Part shown: piece after piece, positions 1 through 6,616 of the stretch | Layout of the letters: every line of letters starts with the position of its first letter | How positions within the stretch are numbered: position 1 is the stretch's first letter | Assembly (NCBI GenBank): GCA_023140595.1 | Contig: JAGLLI010000068.1 | Location: forward strand, 1-8,323 | From: Candidatus Parcubacteria bacterium | GTDB taxonomy: Bacteria > Patescibacteriota > Patescibacteriia > Patescibacteriales > UBA12075 | DNA: 8,323 bases | Direction: 5' to 3' | Program-made: the position numbers and the translations under genes | Notes under the pieces: generated by a model | The model's input: only the letters and a program-made list of their open reading frames with translations | Told to the model about the DNA's origin: nothing | Database searches by the model: none

Positions 1-953
1 GCAATTTCAAATTTTAATTTGGACGGCTTAAATATTTCTTTCTTATCTTTTTTGCTTATTGCCAACCCATCATCCAATACTTTATCAACTAGGTGTTTGC
101 CCCGCGTAGCTTCATCATGTGGGGGCTTGCCCCGCGTAGCTTTAGCGTAGTGGGGCATATTCTTAAAATCATAATCCATGTCTCTGGCAGATTCAATGGC
201 TACTTCTTCACCTCTAGTGAGCGCGTTTTCCTGTTTTTTTTCTTCTTCAATTCTCTTTTTGTCAGCTAAAACTAATATATTATCAGCGTAAATCTCGCTA
301 AAAGCCAAACCGCCTGAATTTATATCTTTGGATAATGTTTGCTTGGTGTCAACTTTATTTCTAATTCCTTTCAAATATATAACCATTATCCCAAAAAAGC
401 GCTTGCGCAAATCTTCAGAACTGAAATTCACTCCGATTGTCCCGGCTGCCGCGTTAATAACATTATCATAGTTAATCTGTTTTTTTTGCTTTTCTGTTTT
501 ATCAATTTCAAAACTTTCCAATTTTTTAGCCAATCCTTTTACTTCTTCTTCATCTTCAGTGGAAAAAAAGAAATTTGATCCTCTTACTTCTGTTTCTTCT
601 TTTCTGTTTTGCGTCCAATCATTCAATTGTTCGCTGTCATTTCCGCCATCAATAACATCCGCGCGCGTTTCTTTGGCTATTCCCAAATAATCAGCAACGG
701 CAAACAAAACATTATCTTTAAGATCATCAACCAAACGCTCAGCCTGTCGCGCGTCCAAATCATGCTCAAACACAAAATACTTGGATAAATCCAATATTGA
801 AATATCACGCACCATTACCCGCATAATCACCATAGCCAAGCTAACGCCATATTTTTCTTCCAGCTCTTTAATCGCAGCCATAATCTCAGGCGCTGAAATT
901 TTCGCCCGCAATTCCTGGGGTAATTGATTATATTTTTCTAAATAATTTAACAT
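1..953 (-). CDS. Unknown protein, N-terminal part (3' end outside window); paralogous N-domain to the 334-residue protein
   Basis: I read this frame codon by codon: it is open from the ATG at 953 to the left edge, 317 codons, so the C-terminus is missing. I do not recognise a named family. Residues 12-85 form a helical domain that aligns without gaps, over 53 positions from the KY pair at 34-35, with residues 37-89 of the 334-residue protein (about 14 identities plus matching hydrophobics). From memory, domains starting with LPxELRxxIS recur beside CPR type IV secretion loci. Residues 90-160 are charged and low complexity. Residues 160-230 are more ordered, and 232-260 are charged and probably helical. 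Residues 267-286 come from a GC-rich 30-bp tandem repeat (two ATRGK units). No signal peptide or membrane segment is visible, so it is probably cytoplasmic. No strong Shine-Dalgarno is seen. The gene follows the AlbA_2 gene after 62 nt holding a hairpin repeat. Confidence 0.85.
   Translation of the reverse strand, partial: MLNYLEKYNQLPQELRAKISAPEIMAAIKELEEKYGVSLAMVIMRVMVRDISILDLSKYFVFEHDLDARQAERLVDDLKDNVLFAVADYLGIAKETRADVIDGGNDSEQLNDWTQNRKEETEVRGSNFFFSTEDEEEVKGLAKKLESFEIDKTEKQKKQINYDNVINAAAGTIGVNFSSEDLRKRFFGIMVIYLKGIRNKVDTKQTLSKDINSGGLAFSEIYADNILVLADKKRIEEEKKQENALTRGEEVAIESARDMDYDFKNMPHYAKATRGKPPHDEATRGKHLVDKVLDDGLAISKKDKKEIFKPSKLKFEI
96..155. repeat. GC-rich 30-bp tandem duplication inside a coding region
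   Basis: Two 30-bp units (96-125 and 126-155) share an identical 16-bp core, ttgccccgcgtagctt, at 97-112 and 127-142. On the coding strand each unit starts with CCCC and ends with GGGGC, so each has complementary ends that could form a stem. The units encode PHYAKATRGK and PPHDEATRGK and keep the frame open. The composition is far richer in GC than the AT-rich surroundings, which suggests an inserted short element, comparable in style to the in-frame palindromic elements of Rickettsia. That comparison is inference. Confidence 0.8.
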
Positions 954-968
954 TAATTCTTGATTATC

Positions 969-1018
969 CGTTCGTAGGAACAGGGCAATACCCTGCTCCT
1001 ACGGAAAAATAATTTTTA
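969..1018. repeat. Intergenic hairpin repeat, copy 1 (downstream of the AlbA_2 gene)
   Basis: A stem at 973-985 pairs with 991-1003 around a 5-nt loop, with one A/C mismatch (980/996). Over 50 nt it matches copy 2 (2359-2408) at 43 positions. The matching segment begins with the TAA stop of the AlbA_2 gene (1016-1018) and includes a shared AT-rich spacer and the hairpin. On the transcribed minus strand no U-run follows the stem, so it is not a classical terminator. It lies in the leader of the downstream gene and could act as an mRNA structure or a REP-like dispersed element. Confidence 0.85.
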
Positions 1019-2344
1019 TTTTAATCTTTTCCAATATCCGCCCTTATCCGGTCCTACTCTTTTTAAAAAACCTTTTTGTTTTAGGGTTAAAATATTTTTA
1101 TCAATAGCCGTTGCGCTAATTCCTATTTTTTTTGATAATTTTTTTTTGGAAATTTGTGGATTTTTTTCAACAAACCCAAGAATTTTTTTTTGATTTTCTA
1201 CCAACCCTTCTACCAACCCTTCTGCCAACCCTTCTGCTTCTTCTTTAAATTTTCTTTTAAAGACAGAAATAAATTGCAAACCAACTTCTTTAAAATTTGC
1301 CGTAGGTTCTTTTGATAAAATCAAGCTGATTCCCTTTCCCCATTTTTCAACAAAATTAATTTTATGGAACATTTCAGCGATTAACTCATTTCTTCTTTCA
1401 GAAACGTTTTCTTTTTTAATTTTGGCTATTGTTAAGCCGCCGAACAATAAACCGTGATTTCTGATTTCCAATCTGTTTTTAAAAATAGCGATATTCACGG
1501 AATCATAGCTATAATAATCACGATGGCAAAAAGCGTTGATAATTGCTTCACGAAACGCTTTTTTGTTAATTTCCGGAACATCCACTCTGTAAAGTCCTTC
1601 CAATTTCATGCCGATATGGATATTTTTTAAAATATATTCTTCGGCTTTTTCAATTAAATAAAATAAGTCCCCTGTAAATTCTTGCCTGTCAATAATATAT
1701 GAACTATCATCAGTACCGAAAACAGCGCATCTCAATTTGGCGTTGGGAAAAAATTTTTCAGGTTTTTTTCCAAACAGTATAACAGCGGTATTTAGCAAAC
1801 TGTTTTTTTGCGACAACCCTAATTTTTTTAAAGAATTCTCAAGATTATCATACTTTAAGCCTGATTTTTTTAAAAATAATCTTAGTTTAGCGACGCTTAT
1901 GTCTGTTATTTTCGCTTCTTCGCATATTTCTTTATCCCAGCGCAATTTGTCTTTATTTTTTCTTAAAATTATATTTTCAATTTCCTTGGCGCTTAATTGT
2001 TTGTTTTCGTCACCAACTCTGATAAACGCTCTGCCTTTGGCATAATAAGGAATTTCATTTCCATGGAATTCAATTTTTACGCACTCTTTTTTGTCTATGG
2101 CGATTTTATTTATTTTTGGATAAATTTTTGGCTCAATATGAGAAGAAATTGATCTGGAAATATTTCTAATGGTCTTTTCACTTGCTTTTTGCCCGACAAT
2201 TTCACCATTATTTTTAATGCCAAAATAAATTACGCCTTTTTGGTGTTTATTAAGAATAGCAACAATTGCAATAATCGCCTCTTTTAATTCAGAAGTTGAT
2301 TTTTTTAATTCTAACTTTTCCGTTTCTTTGAATATTTTTAACAT
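1016..2344 (-). CDS. AlbA_2 (Schlafen-type) ATP-binding protein with winged-helix C-terminus, RecG-related COG2865 type
   Basis: This is a complete 442-residue protein, a normal length for the family. Residues about 11-125 match the AlbA_2/Schlafen nucleic-acid-binding domain: LELKKS near the start, then the GVIYFGIKNNGEIVG strand-turn and the AFIRVGDENKQ motif at 106-116. Residues about 262-345 resemble the HATPase_c_4 domain: FREAIINAFCHRDY at 264-277, RLEIRNHG at 291-298, and EKWGKGI near 333-339. Residues 369-383 are a GLxE repeat linker encoded by 12-bp tandem repeats. Residues 385-440 form a winged helix-turn-helix (KKLSKKIGISATAIDKNI). Such proteins are generally annotated as putative transcriptional regulators or RecG-like ATP-binding proteins, and their substrate is usually unknown. 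A regulatory or defence-related role is inference. The ATG at 2344 gives the full AlbA_2 start; no clear Shine-Dalgarno is present. Hairpin repeats flank the gene on both sides, unlike its tightly packed neighbours, which suggests acquisition as a cassette. Confidence 0.9.
   Translation of the reverse strand: MLKIFKETEKLELKKSTSELKEAIIAIVAILNKHQKGVIYFGIKNNGEIVGQKASEKTIRNISRSISSHIEPKIYPKINKIAIDKKECVKIEFHGNEIPYYAKGRAFIRVGDENKQLSAKEIENIILRKNKDKLRWDKEICEEAKITDISVAKLRLFLKKSGLKYDNLENSLKKLGLSQKNSLLNTAVILFGKKPEKFFPNAKLRCAVFGTDDSSYIIDRQEFTGDLFYLIEKAEEYILKNIHIGMKLEGLYRVDVPEINKKAFREAIINAFCHRDYYSYDSVNIAIFKNRLEIRNHGLLFGGLTIAKIKKENVSERRNELIAEMFHKINFVEKWGKGISLILSKEPTANFKEVGLQFISVFKRKFKEEAEGLAEGLVEGLVENQKKILGFVEKNPQISKKKLSKKIGISATAIDKNILTLKQKGFLKRVGPDKGGYWKRLK
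1199..1234. repeat. 12-bp tandem repeat (3 units) in the AlbA_2 gene
   Basis: Three near-perfect 12-bp units lie at 1199-1210, 1211-1222 and 1223-1234 (taccaacccttc twice, tgccaacccttc once). They encode EGLA-EGLV-EGLV on the minus strand, between the ATPase-like domain and the winged helix. Because the unit is four codons, gain or loss of units changes linker length without a frameshift. Comparable GLVEGLVE linkers are familiar from this protein family. Confidence 0.9.
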
Positions 2345-2358
2345 TATTTTTAATTACA

Positions 2359-2408
2359 CGTTCGCAAGAACAGGGCAGTGCCCTGTTCCTGCGAAAAAAT
2401 AATTTTTA
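2359..2408. repeat. Intergenic hairpin repeat, copy 2 (upstream of the AlbA_2 gene)
   Basis: The stem 2361-2376 pairs with 2380-2395 (loop of 3 nt, one A/C mismatch at 2367/2389). It is the partner of copy 1 at 969-1018. One T-A pair of copy 1 (975/1001) is replaced by a C-G pair here (2365/2391), a compensatory change that supports the folded form. It again starts exactly at the TAA stop of the preceding gene (2406-2408). No U-run follows it on the minus strand. Confidence 0.85.
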
Positions 2409-3410
2409 ATCAAAACGCCTGATCTCCTCTTCCACCGCCATTCTTTCCAAACTGCCTTCTGTATATTTATTTGCCTCAATTTTCAAACTTTCCAGTTTTT
2501 TCTTTTTATCAATCTCCTCTTCAATCGCCAACCGTTCCAAACCGCCCTCGCTGAATTGCTCTTCATCACGCCTTAATTCATCAATCTTTTTTTCTTCTTC
2601 GGTTTTGGGCGGTCCTGTAATTTTTTTGCTAATCTTAACATCCAATTCTTTGTTAACTGGAATTATTTCCCACCCCTCGCCATTGTCGCTAGGCATGCTC
2701 TCGGGAAAAAATTTGATATTACGATATAGCCTTAATAATCTTTGTACTGTTCGTTTTTCATTTTGGGGTAAACGTTTAGCATTTTCTGATTCAGTAACAT
2801 ATTTAGTCAAAGCCAAATTATCAAATATCCCACTTCCGTAAACTTTAATAAAATCCTGAATCCAATTCCCAATCGTAGGCGACTGCGTCTTATCGTCTAT
2901 CTTAAATTGTTCATGAGTAAGCATTTCGCCGTTAAAATATAATGCTTTTTCAGTTTCTTCTTTAAATTTAATGTTACTGCTTAACATATTGAATATACGC
3001 TCGTTTACAGCTTCCGAAATAATTAAATTTTCCGAAAATTCCCTAATTATACCAGTGGAAAATATTTCTAACAAATAATCCTTCTCTTCTTTAATTGTCA
3101 TTGCTTTTCGCGGATGAGTATTGATAAAATCTAATCGTTTAAGCAGGGGCTTAAAAATTTTCTCGCGCAAATCACTATTTACTGATTTTGCGATACTAGA
3201 TTCCAATCCGAACTCAATTTGCAAATACGTCTCTATGTCATCAAGAAGAATATCTCCAACCACAACAAAAACCACCAAAGATGTCAACTTAAGTTTATAT
3301 TTATTTTCAATCTTTAATAATTCCGCTGAAATCCAATCACTGTCAACAGTCAAAATTATATTGGCTGACAAATTATTAAATTTTATTAAACTTTCCTCAA
3401 TGTAAGGCAT
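2406..3410 (-). CDS. Unknown 334-residue soluble protein following the VirB6-like gene
   Basis: I do not recognise a named family. Residues 14-95 form a helical domain that resembles the N-terminal domain of the protein encoded at 953-1 (KY..L....V.V.DI...D...Y pattern), so the two are probably paralogues. Residues 100-165 look helical. Residues 178-236 hold a block (IGNWIQDFIKVYGSGIFDN, then a run ending in RLYRNIKFFPESM) that I remember, without proof, as recurring in CPR proteins next to type IV secretion genes. Residues 272-334 are a highly charged tail made of two copies of a 27-residue motif spaced 30 residues apart. There is no signal peptide or membrane helix, so it is likely cytoplasmic. 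It starts with ATG at 3410, 8 nt after the VirB6-like stop; a weak GGA lies 18 nt upstream. The tight spacing implies cotranscription and perhaps a role as a cytoplasmic partner of the secretion apparatus (inference). Confidence 0.85.
   Translation of the reverse strand: MPYIEESLIKFNNLSANIILTVDSDWISAELLKIENKYKLKLTSLVVFVVVGDILLDDIETYLQIEFGLESSIAKSVNSDLREKIFKPLLKRLDFINTHPRKAMTIKEEKDYLLEIFSTGIIREFSENLIISEAVNERIFNMLSSNIKFKEETEKALYFNGEMLTHEQFKIDDKTQSPTIGNWIQDFIKVYGSGIFDNLALTKYVTESENAKRLPQNEKRTVQRLLRLYRNIKFFPESMPSDNGEGWEIIPVNKELDVKISKKITGPPKTEEEKKIDELRRDEEQFSEGGLERLAIEEEIDKKKKLESLKIEANKYTEGSLERMAVEEEIRRFD
2421..2591 (-). repeat. Protein-level internal repeat (two ~27-residue units, 90-nt period)
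   Basis: The C-terminal tail of the 334-residue protein contains two units, residues 274-300 and 304-330. They share the pattern KK(I/L)(D/E)xL......(F/Y)(S/T)EGxLER(L/M)A(I/V)EEEI. The nucleotide copies (2511-2591 and 2421-2501) have diverged, so the duplication is old or the motif is under selection, probably as a helical hairpin or coiled coil. Confidence 0.8.
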
Positions 3411-3418
3411 AAAATAAT

Positions 3419-5812
3419 TTATTTATTTCCTATTACGCTAGATTCAAAATCCGCCACTGTTCTATCCCTGTCTTTGTGGGTAATATCCGGATGATTAGGA
3501 ATTGTGTTAACAACATTTATAATCGGCTCAAAAGCGCCTATGCTATTACCGCTTTTTTGATAAGCCGCTAAGCCTTGTTTAATAGACTTTACAACTTTCA
3601 ATTCCTTGTCTTTCGCGTTTTCTCCTTTTGCAGCAATTTCCTTAAAAGTTTTTACCATTGTTTCCATAGCTTTTTTTGTTTCATCTGTTCCTGCAGATAA
3701 CTCTGTAAATAACCTTTTCTGGGCGGAAGTTATACCGCTAGCCGAATAAAATTTATTAGCTTCAAAATCTGAAACATCAGCGCCATTTTTCAATGCATCC
3801 ACCAATTCTCTGGAAGCCCTTGTTTCTTTATTGCCCTCTTGTGCAGCTTCTATTGTTACTCTATTTGGCTTATATTTTTCCATGCCCTTATCAAAAAGAT
3901 TTTTATTTTTTTCAATAAAATTTAGACTATTGTCAAAATGCGCATCTAACTTTGACTTGGTTTCTTGATATCTTTCTTCAACATCTTTTCTCATCTCTCT
4001 AGCGTCATCTTCGCTAATTCTTGCGCCTTTAGCATCTCTAATTCTTTCTTCATGATTTGTTTTAGCTTTATCCTTTTCGTCGTTATATTGTTTATCTATT
4101 TCTTTTTTGCTTTTTGCGTATTTTGTTCCTGCTAACCCCTGTCTAGATAAATTATTTATTTCATCAACCCTCTTAATATCAATACTGGCAACATCGGCTT
4201 GAAACATCTCTTCTGATTTTTTAACACGATCGCTAGGATCAAAATCTTTCTTTAATTCTATAATACTTATTTCTTTGTTTCTATCTTCTGACAGCTTATC
4301 ATTCACTTCTTTCCTTTCTTTCTTTATTTCATCCTTACTGCTTTCTCTTTTGTTTTTTCTGCTCTCCGCCCAATTTTTTAAAGTTCCGCCCATAAGATTT
4401 GCCGCCATTAATGTTCCTGTTGTAACAGCGATTGGATTTCCCGTCAAAATACCAGCTGTACCAACAGCCCCCTTGGTTATTCTTCCCGCCTTACTGTTGG
4501 CAATGTTTTCTACGCTAGCAAATGTCTCTTCACTGGACATGCCCATTTTTTTCAATGTCGCTAAACGTTTTTTCTTTTTATCTTTTCTATTTGTAGTAAC
4601 TAAATCATTCCGCCAATTTGCAGCTAACTGCCCTATTGCTCCTCGTTTTACATCGCCTTTTGCGTCTCTATTGCCCAAAACTTTATTAGCGGCATACGAA
4701 GATCCTGACAACGCCCCAAGACTTGCTCTTCCAGTAAGTTTTGTCGTACTACTAATTCCCTTTTTACCTAAACTTTTACCCCAGCCAATCCCCATCCCCT
4801 TCGCCTTACCCGCCAAATTCGCGCCATAGCTGGCGCCCATGGCGCCAAGAGACATAGTAATTTTCATGGTTCCGATTAAGAGGCCAATTGCCAGAATAAG
4901 CTGCATTGCGTTTTTGCTGTCTCCTATTTCGGTAATTGTCGCCTGAATATTTTCAGCACTGCTTAAATCTAAAAAATCATAAGCATTTTTGGCTATAGTC
5001 AAAGAAAGCCAAGTAAAAAAAGCCAAAACAGGACCAACTATTAAATATTTGGTAAACTCACCCCACCACTGCGACCAATACTTTCCTCCGCCAGGAACCG
5101 CTGTTGATAAAAACGCCAAAGGCGCCAAAACAATCAAAATCCAAAACATAATCAAACGCATTATCAATATGCCCATTAACATAATCATTATAAATAAAGC
5201 AATAGCCATAAAAATCAAAGCCAAACCGGCGGCATAAAACATTTGCGAAGGCATATCGCCAAAATCAGTTAACTTGCTTAATTCAAGCAATTCATCAACA
5301 TGCAACATAACAACAAAATTACTACTAGCTCCTGCAAAAGCATTACTGAAAGTAAGCATTACAATTTGTGAAATATCAATTAAAAAAAGGCAAATAGTCT
5401 TTGAAAAATTTATTAAAACCGCCATTATCAATAATTTCGGCAGATACTTTTTCATTGAATAATTTTCCAAGCGCAATATTGTGGCAAAGGCTATAATTAA
5501 AAGCACTAAAATAAAAAACATATTACACAAATCCCGAACAATTCTCCATCCGTAAGCCACCCCGTCAATATCAAATTCCTGCAATGTAAAAAGCCAATTT
5601 ACAACATTCATAACAAGAGTTAACATTGTGCCAAAAGCGCTTGCAATATATAAAGTAACCCACGCCAAAAAACCGACAATCGCATCTCCATCCGCTCTTG
5701 CAATATTCGCCCCAACACCATCAACCCCAAAAATATTCGCAGGCAACACAAAAAATACCATGGCAAGCAGAGTGAAAATCAATATTCCTTTTTTTAATTT
5801 TTTATTTAACAT
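3419..5812 (-). CDS. VirB6/TrbL-like type IV secretion polytopic membrane protein with long charged C-terminal extension
   Basis: This 797-residue protein is the likely inner-membrane channel component of a type IV secretion or pilus-like system. A positively charged N-terminus and hydrophobic stretch at 10-28 look like a signal peptide or first membrane helix. Further hydrophobic segments lie near 45-76, 92-113, 126-150, 192-236 (probably two), 255-275 and 303-325. The stretch WRIVRDLCNMFFILVLLIIA (89-108), the LINFSK motif (133-138) and the LAPLAFLSTAVPGGGKYW block (229-246) resemble VirB6/TrbL-like proteins typical of CPR genomes. Residues 325-400 are rich in Gly, Ala and Ser, with a weakly hydrophobic stretch at 445-475. 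Residues 480-660 are strongly charged and probably coiled coil, and 660-797 are helical and soluble. VirB6 proteins are usually about 300 residues, so roughly 450 residues are extra. The ATG at 5812 overlaps the upstream ORF6N gene by 7 nt, and a weak GGA lies just upstream. The family call rests on topology and remembered motifs. Confidence 0.85.
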   Translation of the reverse strand: MLNKKLKKGILIFTLLAMVFFVLPANIFGVDGVGANIARADGDAIVGFLAWVTLYIASAFGTMLTLVMNVVNWLFTLQEFDIDGVAYGWRIVRDLCNMFFILVLLIIAFATILRLENYSMKKYLPKLLIMAVLINFSKTICLFLIDISQIVMLTFSNAFAGASSNFVVMLHVDELLELSKLTDFGDMPSQMFYAAGLALIFMAIALFIMIMLMGILIMRLIMFWILIVLAPLAFLSTAVPGGGKYWSQWWGEFTKYLIVGPVLAFFTWLSLTIAKNAYDFLDLSSAENIQATITEIGDSKNAMQLILAIGLLIGTMKITMSLGAMGASYGANLAGKAKGMGIGWGKSLGKKGISSTTKLTGRASLGALSGSSYAANKVLGNRDAKGDVKRGAIGQLAANWRNDLVTTNRKDKKKKRLATLKKMGMSSEETFASVENIANSKAGRITKGAVGTAGILTGNPIAVTTGTLMAANLMGGTLKNWAESRKNKRESSKDEIKKERKEVNDKLSEDRNKEISIIELKKDFDPSDRVKKSEEMFQADVASIDIKRVDEINNLSRQGLAGTKYAKSKKEIDKQYNDEKDKAKTNHEERIRDAKGARISEDDAREMRKDVEERYQETKSKLDAHFDNSLNFIEKNKNLFDKGMEKYKPNRVTIEAAQEGNKETRASRELVDALKNGADVSDFEANKFYSASGITSAQKRLFTELSAGTDETKKAMETMVKTFKEIAAKGENAKDKELKVVKSIKQGLAAYQKSGNSIGAFEPIINVVNTIPNHPDITHKDRDRTVADFESSVIGNK

Positions 5813-6306
5813 TTAAATCCGATTTCTTTTACTTTTTTATTTTTATCTTCTTTTCTAAAGCTGTCTAAAACTTTATAAATATCCATAACTTTATTATCAT
5901 ATTTGTTTTCCATTTCCGCGATTTTTCTAGCCAAACCCTCATAAGTTGAAACAAACTTTCTGATATTTACAAAAGTTCGCATTATGGCAATGTTAACTTT
6001 AATAGCTTTTCTGCTTTTTAAAACGCTAGAAAGCATAGCTACGCCTTGTTCTGTAAAAACTTGGACATTTGGAGAATGCTTAATTTTTAAACCTATCACA
6101 AATTGTGATAAGTTCATAATTTCTTCTCTTTTTAAAGAAAACATAAAATCATCAGGAAATTTTTCCATATTTCGCTTTACCGCCTGATTAAGAGCTCTTG
6201 TTTCAATTTCATATAATTTTGCCAAATCACTATCAAGTATAACTTTTTGTCCGCGAATTAATAATATTTTATTTTCAATTTTTTCCAATGGAATTACATT
6301 CGACAT
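5806..6306 (-). CDS. ORF6N (KilA-N-related) DNA-binding domain protein
   Basis: This is a 166-residue protein. Residues about 7-95 match the ORF6N domain: IPLEKIENKILLIRGQKVIL, then LDSDLAKLYEIETRALNQAV (24-43), FPDDFMFSL (50-58) and FTEQGVAMLSSVLKSRKA (84-101), followed by VNIAIMRTFVNIRK. The C-terminal part (120-166) is charged and helical. ORF6N proteins are found in phages and widely in bacteria; they are presumed DNA-binding and their function is mostly unknown. I chose the ATG at 6306, 17 nt after the preceding stop, because it gives the usual family N-terminus (MSNVIPLEKIENK). An in-frame ATG at 6354 would overlap the previous gene by 31 nt and add 16 residues absent from the family. 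No clear Shine-Dalgarno is visible. It sits in the middle of the secretion operon and overlaps the VirB6-like gene by 7 nt, so it may be translationally coupled. The SQFVIGL..KHSPN region (67-80) is where family members vary. Confidence 0.9.
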   Translation of the reverse strand: MSNVIPLEKIENKILLIRGQKVILDSDLAKLYEIETRALNQAVKRNMEKFPDDFMFSLKREEIMNLSQFVIGLKIKHSPNVQVFTEQGVAMLSSVLKSRKAIKVNIAIMRTFVNIRKFVSTYEGLARKIAEMENKYDNKVMDIYKVLDSFRKEDKNKKVKEIGFKC

Positions 6307-6323
6307 ATAGCAATATTTAATAA

Positions 6324-6608
6324 TCAAGCATACATAAACAACAAAACCTCCCAAGGATGTGTAACTGCGTATCCTCCTGCCAAAATAATTAATCCAAAAA
6401 ACAACAACAAACCGGCAACCGCAAATAAAATAATCTTGTCAACAGGAATTCCCGTTGCCTTTCCAAATTTTAACGCGGCTGTTCCGATTCCCGGCGCTAA
6501 AGACTTAATCGCCATATTCGCGCCTTTTTGCGACAAGCCAATGTCAGAACTATTTTTGGATTGGCGCAAACGGCTGGAAGTGTCATCAAAATTTTTTGTG
6601 TTTGGCAT
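6324..6608 (-). CDS. Small membrane protein, TrbC/VirB2-position gene of the secretion locus
   Basis: This 94-residue protein has a polar, Ser/Lys/Arg-rich N-terminal half (1-50) and one strong membrane helix at about 58-82, followed by a short hydrophobic end (WEVLLFMYA). It sits between the large surface protein and the VirB6-like gene, where CPR secretion loci often carry a small TrbC/VirB2-like (pilin-like) membrane protein. The sequence shows only one clear helix and no cleavable signal peptide, so the pilin role is inference from position. The ATG at 6608 is 8 nt after the upstream stop. A TTG at 6620 would add four residues and overlap that stop; I prefer the ATG. Neither start has a good Shine-Dalgarno. 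The stop is TGA. Confidence 0.75.
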   Translation of the reverse strand: MPNTKNFDDTSSRLRQSKNSSDIGLSQKGANMAIKSLAPGIGTAALKFGKATGIPVDKIILFAVAGLLLFFGLIILAGGYAVTHPWEVLLFMYA

Positions 6609-6616
6609 AAATTTTA

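Noticed and set aside
96..155. Start of a CRISPR array
   Set aside because: There are only two units, directly abutting without spacers, and they are translated in frame.
971..1005. Hairpin as a rho-independent terminator
   Set aside because: On the transcribed minus strand the stem is followed by ACGGATAATC-like sequence, not a U-run. On the plus strand A residues follow. The same applies to the copy at 2361-2395.
4275..4829. 184-codon open frame on the plus strand
   Set aside because: It lies opposite the VirB6-like gene, and its Phe/Leu/Ser-rich product is the antisense of a Lys/Glu-rich and Gly/Ala-rich region. It has no domain features of its own. The other plus-strand frames (for example 1737-2045 and 2605-2841) are rejected for the same reason.
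6304..6354. ATG at 6354 as the start of the ORF6N gene
   Set aside because: It would overlap the preceding gene by 31 nt and add a hydrophobic 16-residue leader not typical of the family. The ATG at 6306 gives the standard N-terminus.
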